Shown piece after piece: positions 7,507-8,986 of a stretch of 8,986 nt of DNA. Made by a program: the position numbers and the translations under genes. Source of the stretch: Bacteroidales bacterium (lineage in GTDB: Bacteria; Bacteroidota; Bacteroidia; Bacteroidales; UBA4181); assembly GCA_031260845.1 (NCBI GenBank), contig JAISKR010000267.1, forward strand, positions 1 through 8,986. Direction: 5' to 3'. The stretch's first letter is position 1. Every line of letters begins with the position of its first letter. The notes beneath the pieces were generated by a model. The model was given only the letters and a program-made list of their open reading frames with translations. It searched no databases and had not been told where the DNA came from.

Positions 7507-7552
7507 CATCAACGGACTTATATCACCAAATTTAATTTAAAACTCAATTAAT

Positions 7553-7927
7553 ATGAAGTACAAAATGATTCAGCGGGTAAACCCGCAAGACCGCAGCCAG
7601 TCGAAACAGTATGCTGCACCGGTAAACGACGGTCGTATTACCAAGACGGACATTACAAAGGAACTCGCCCTTACCTCGTCGCTGTCGAGGGGCGACGTGT
7701 CCAACGTTATCGAAAATCTGATTGACGTCATGCCCAAGTATTTGCTGATGGGCAAGAGCGTCAACCTCGGCGAGTTCGGTACGTTGCGCCTTTCCTTTTC
7801 GAGCGAAGGCGTGAACGACGCAAGTGAATTTACCGTAAGCAAGATTCACGGCGTTAAAGTAGTTTTCACGCCGGGCAGCGAGTTCAGGAATGTGTTGAAA
7901 AACATGAAATTCGAGACATCAGTGTAG
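7553..7927 (+). CDS. HU/IHF-family DNA-binding protein, Bacteroidetes HU-related type
   Basis: This 124-residue protein is larger than a classical ~90-residue HU and has the shape of the Bacteroidetes HU-related subfamily: an extra N-terminal segment (residues 1-28, MKYKMIQRVNPQDRSQ then KQYAAP), then the HU core. The core shows ITKTDITKELALTSSLSRGDVSNVIENLIDVMPKYLLMGKSV (helical half, ~29-70) and NLGEFGTLRLSF (~71-82), matching the GFG-containing strand of HU. A beta-arm region follows, ending HGVKVVFTPGSEFRNVLKNM (99-118). The usual arm-tip RNP motif is not visible. Family members bind DNA as dimers and bend or compact it. The gene stands alone behind a long leader, is flanked by repeats on both sides, and has a strong hairpin just after its stop. 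Whether it binds these repeats is only a guess. Confidence 0.9.
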   Translation: MKYKMIQRVNPQDRSQSKQYAAPVNDGRITKTDITKELALTSSLSRGDVSNVIENLIDVMPKYLLMGKSVNLGEFGTLRLSFSSEGVNDASEFTVSKIHGVKVVFTPGSEFRNVLKNMKFETSV

Positions 7928-7934
7928 GGTGATT

Positions 7935-7975
7935 GCCGCGCACGGGTGGAACAAAATCTTCGCCCGTGCGCAGGC
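7935..7975 (+). other. GC-rich hairpin just after the HU stop codon
   Basis: GCGCACGGG (7938-7946) pairs exactly with CCCGTGCGC (7963-7971) around a 16-nt loop. Three more pairs (GCC 7935-7937 with GGC 7973-7975) follow past a bulged A7972. The stem begins 8 nt past the HU stop. No T run follows, so it may protect the mRNA 3' end or be a weak/Rho-type end and not a classical terminator. Confidence 0.7.
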
Positions 7976-8007
7976 AAATCCCCGCACCTGTCCAATCAAC
8001 ACTTCCG

Positions 8008-8163
8008 CACGTATGCAGCAAAATTTCCTCACGTATGCAACCGACGGTTACTCACGTATGCAGTCAACGATTGCTCGCGTATGCAACCGAGCCTGCGCAC
8101 GTATGCAACAGGCAATTACACTGAGCATAAATTTGGCTGAGCACGTATGCAGTCGTCAGTTAC
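8008..8163. repeat. Array of seven 22-23-bp units with core CRCGTATGCA
   Basis: Units start at 8008, 8030, 8053, 8076, 8098, (8120) and 8142. Six carry the core CACGTATGCA (CGCGTATGCA in the unit at 8076), followed by RY and a looser tail often ending in a TTAC/TTGCT-like motif. The unit at 8120-8141 has lost the core but keeps the spacing. Unit lengths are 22, 23, 23, 22, 22, 22, 22. The length mix shifts frame and breaks any protein repeat, so this is DNA- or RNA-level structure. The core is far too short for a CRISPR repeat. It fills most of the gap between the HU gene and the lipoprotein gene. Confidence 0.9.
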
Positions 8164-8179
8164 ACACGCGCCCAAAGAC

Positions 8180-8205
8180 CTGTCAGGGTCGCCTCGACCT
8201 GACAG
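8180..8205 (+). repeat. Stem-loop of the CTGTCAGG element before the lipoprotein gene
   Basis: CTGTCAGGGTCG (8180-8191) pairs with CGACCTGACAG (8195-8205): eleven pairs, one bulged G and a CCT loop. The right arm belongs to a copy of the 12-bp element (8197-8208, reverse orientation), as in front of HU. It lies about 40 nt before the lipoprotein ATG. AATTACG follows, so there is no T run. Confidence 0.75.
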
Positions 8206-8210
8206 TGTCA

Positions 8211-8238
8211 ATTACGAATTACGAATTTCAAATTAAAT
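8211..8238. repeat. Heptamer repeats (ATTACGA-like) before the lipoprotein start
   Basis: Four consecutive 7-mers: ATTACGA, ATTACGA, ATTTCAA, ATTAAAT. The first two are identical and the others are decayed. They make up the AT-rich leader segment directly before the ATG at 8249. Confidence 0.55.
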
Positions 8239-8248
8239 ACATATCAAA

Positions 8249-8986
8249 ATGAATACATTAGATTATCAAACGAAATCCACAAACCGTAGAGACGCCCAAT
8301 TGGGCGTCTCTACACTGTCAGGTGACGAAAAATTGTCAATTATTACAGTCGCCCTGATGATGGCGATATGCTTTTCCGGTTGCAAGAAGAACGGCGACGA
8401 TGCTCCCGTTCCGCCTGCTCCGCCGGTTGCGCAGGCTGTTTACAAGGGCGCGGAGGTGAAAAGCGTTTCTTGGGGAGCGCCTGTGGTTACCGCGACCGAC
8501 GGCGTTCGGTTTGCATATACCGGCTCGGCGGTGTTGACGCTGACCTTCGAGACAGACGGCAAAGCCTCAACCAAGGACACGACCGTCAGCCTCAATGCCG
8601 TTGCGACGGCAAAAGCCGGAACGGTGGCGAACAAAGTCGTTCTCGAAGAAGGCGAGACGCCGGGAACGCCGACGTATGCCGTTGTATCGAAAAACGCCAC
8701 GGCGACCGCTTACAAGGAAAACATCGAACTGCGTTTCAACGGCGGGAAGTTCGTTGTTCCGCTTGCGCTGAGCAGCGACAGCGTTTCCGTAACGGTACGC
8801 GGAAAGAAAATTCCGTTGTCCTTCGGGCATGGAAATATAACGTCGAACGGTCTGGAACTCGGCACAGCAGCGCCTGTCGAGGAAGGCGGGCAGAAGTACC
8901 AAAAGCAGGCGTTAACCGTCAAGGCAACGTTTGCACATCCGCAGCAGAGCGCCTCGCAGCAACTGTCTGTACCCTCGGAAGTCTGG
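8249..8986 (+). CDS. Unrecognised lipoprotein, N-terminal 246 codons (runs off the window)
   Basis: An open frame runs from ATG 8249 to the window end without a stop. Residues 30-45 (SIITVALMMAICFSGC) are a lipoprotein signal peptide with lipidated C45; the next residues KKNGDD are basic then acidic, loosely like Bacteroidetes surface-export signals. A proline-rich linker (DAPVPPAPPV) leads to about 185 residues rich in Thr, Ala, Val and Gly with alternating strand-like patterns (for example VVTATDGVRFAY and AVLTLTFETDG), probably beta-sandwich domains. I do not recognise the family. The 29 residues before the signal core are unusually long and are partly encoded by a 28-bp palindrome plus a copy of the 12-bp repeat. 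An alternative start is TTG 8333, which would give a 16-residue pre-cysteine signal peptide and put the palindrome in the leader. The gene is 321 nt after HU, same strand, with no separate promoter seen. Confidence 0.75.
   Translation, partial: MNTLDYQTKSTNRRDAQLGVSTLSGDEKLSIITVALMMAICFSGCKKNGDDAPVPPAPPVAQAVYKGAEVKSVSWGAPVVTATDGVRFAYTGSAVLTLTFETDGKASTKDTTVSLNAVATAKAGTVANKVVLEEGETPGTPTYAVVSKNATATAYKENIELRFNGGKFVVPLALSSDSVSVTVRGKKIPLSFGHGNITSNGLELGTAAPVEEGGQKYQKQALTVKATFAHPQQSASQQLSVPSEVW
8286..8323. repeat. Perfect 28-bp palindrome plus 12-bp element inside the lipoprotein frame
   Basis: The arms GTAGAGACGCCCAA (8286-8299) and TTGGGCGTCTCTAC (8300-8313) are exact reverse complements with no spacer. 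The last two bases are shared with a fourth copy of ACACTGTCAGGT (8312-8323). From the ATG at 8249 the palindrome is read as residues ~13-22 without a stop. Palindromes beginning GTAGAGACG are, from memory, a dispersed intergenic repeat type in cyanobacteria and some Bacteroidetes; I could not check this. Confidence 0.9.

Larger units (their letters stand above)
7240..7552 (+). promoter_or_regulatory. Long structured 5' leader of the HU gene
   Basis: If the promoter at 7204-7234 is used, the HU mRNA carries about 310 untranslated nt. The leader holds the perfect hairpin at 7289-7313, a C5 tract (7284-7288) that could pair with the G7 tract (7332-7338), a short palindromic CCCAA-AC-TTGGG, a near repeat CACTGWCAGGTC at 7429-7440 and 7448-7459, and a 13-bp inverted repeat 7446-7458/7494-7506. 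The last ~45 nt before the ATG are AT-rich and look unstructured. A 29-codon frame (ATG 7253, stop TAA 7340-7342) overlaps the first hairpin. I recognise no known riboswitch class here. Confidence 0.5.

Noticed and set aside
7240..7552. Known riboswitch or tRNA gene in the HU leader
   Set aside because: No cloverleaf, no conserved aptamer core that I recognise; only simple hairpins.
7544..7849. Minus-strand frames over the HU gene
   Set aside because: Shadows of HU coding sequence, with no start signals or domain.
8008..8163. CRISPR array
   Set aside because: The conserved part is about 10 bp and the tails are also related, unlike 24-40-bp repeats with unique spacers; no cas gene is present.
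7929..8252. Open frames of 63-107 codons over the array in three + frames
   Set aside because: All three frames stay open only because the repeat core lacks stops; the peptides are repeated RMQ, YAT or VCN motifs, the mixed unit length shifts frame, and no plausible start context exists.

Overview
The window looks like chromosome from a member of the Bacteroidota, most likely the order Bacteroidales. Three things point there: the end of a gldM/porM gene followed by gldN/porN (type IX secretion), a HU-related protein of the Bacteroidetes-type subfamily, and two close matches to the Bacteroidetes promoter (-33 TTTG, -7 TAnnTTTG). All genes I can support are on the + strand.

Layout. Positions 1-1331 hold the C-terminal part of GldM/PorM (cut by the window edge) and a complete GldN/PorN, closed by a clear hairpin terminator. 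Positions 1448-2882 hold an overlapping pair, histidinol-phosphate aminotransferase (hisC) and a small hotdog-fold acyl-CoA thioesterase. Positions 2970-7044 form a tightly packed run behind a recognisable promoter: a sugar/proton symporter of the MFS sugar porter family, a lipoprotein GH27 alpha-galactosidase with NPCBM and Ig-like modules, and, only 6 nt later, the tRNA methyltransferase trmB. The transporter and glycosidase make a simple unit that would release galactose (or a related sugar) in the periplasm or at the surface and import it. No SusC/SusD pair is visible.

The last 1.9 kb (7045-8986) is different and is the part most worth attention. It has a 124-codon HU-family gene and the start of an unrecognised lipoprotein gene, embedded in repeats. 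These are: a 22-bp tandem duplication running into 10-bp repeats, abutting a near-perfect promoter; a leader of about 310 nt before the HU start codon, containing hairpins; an array of seven 22-23-bp units (six sharing a CRCGTATGCA core) between HU and the lipoprotein gene; a 12-bp element (ACACTGTCAGGT) present four times, one copy sitting 40-50 nt upstream of each of the two start codons; and a perfect 28-bp palindrome inside the 5' end of the lipoprotein reading frame. The layout suggests either a co-regulated HU/lipoprotein module with RNA- or DNA-level control, or a region repeatedly hit by small palindromic elements. I cannot distinguish these from one window.

Gene families were assigned by recognising motifs in the translations; no database search was run.
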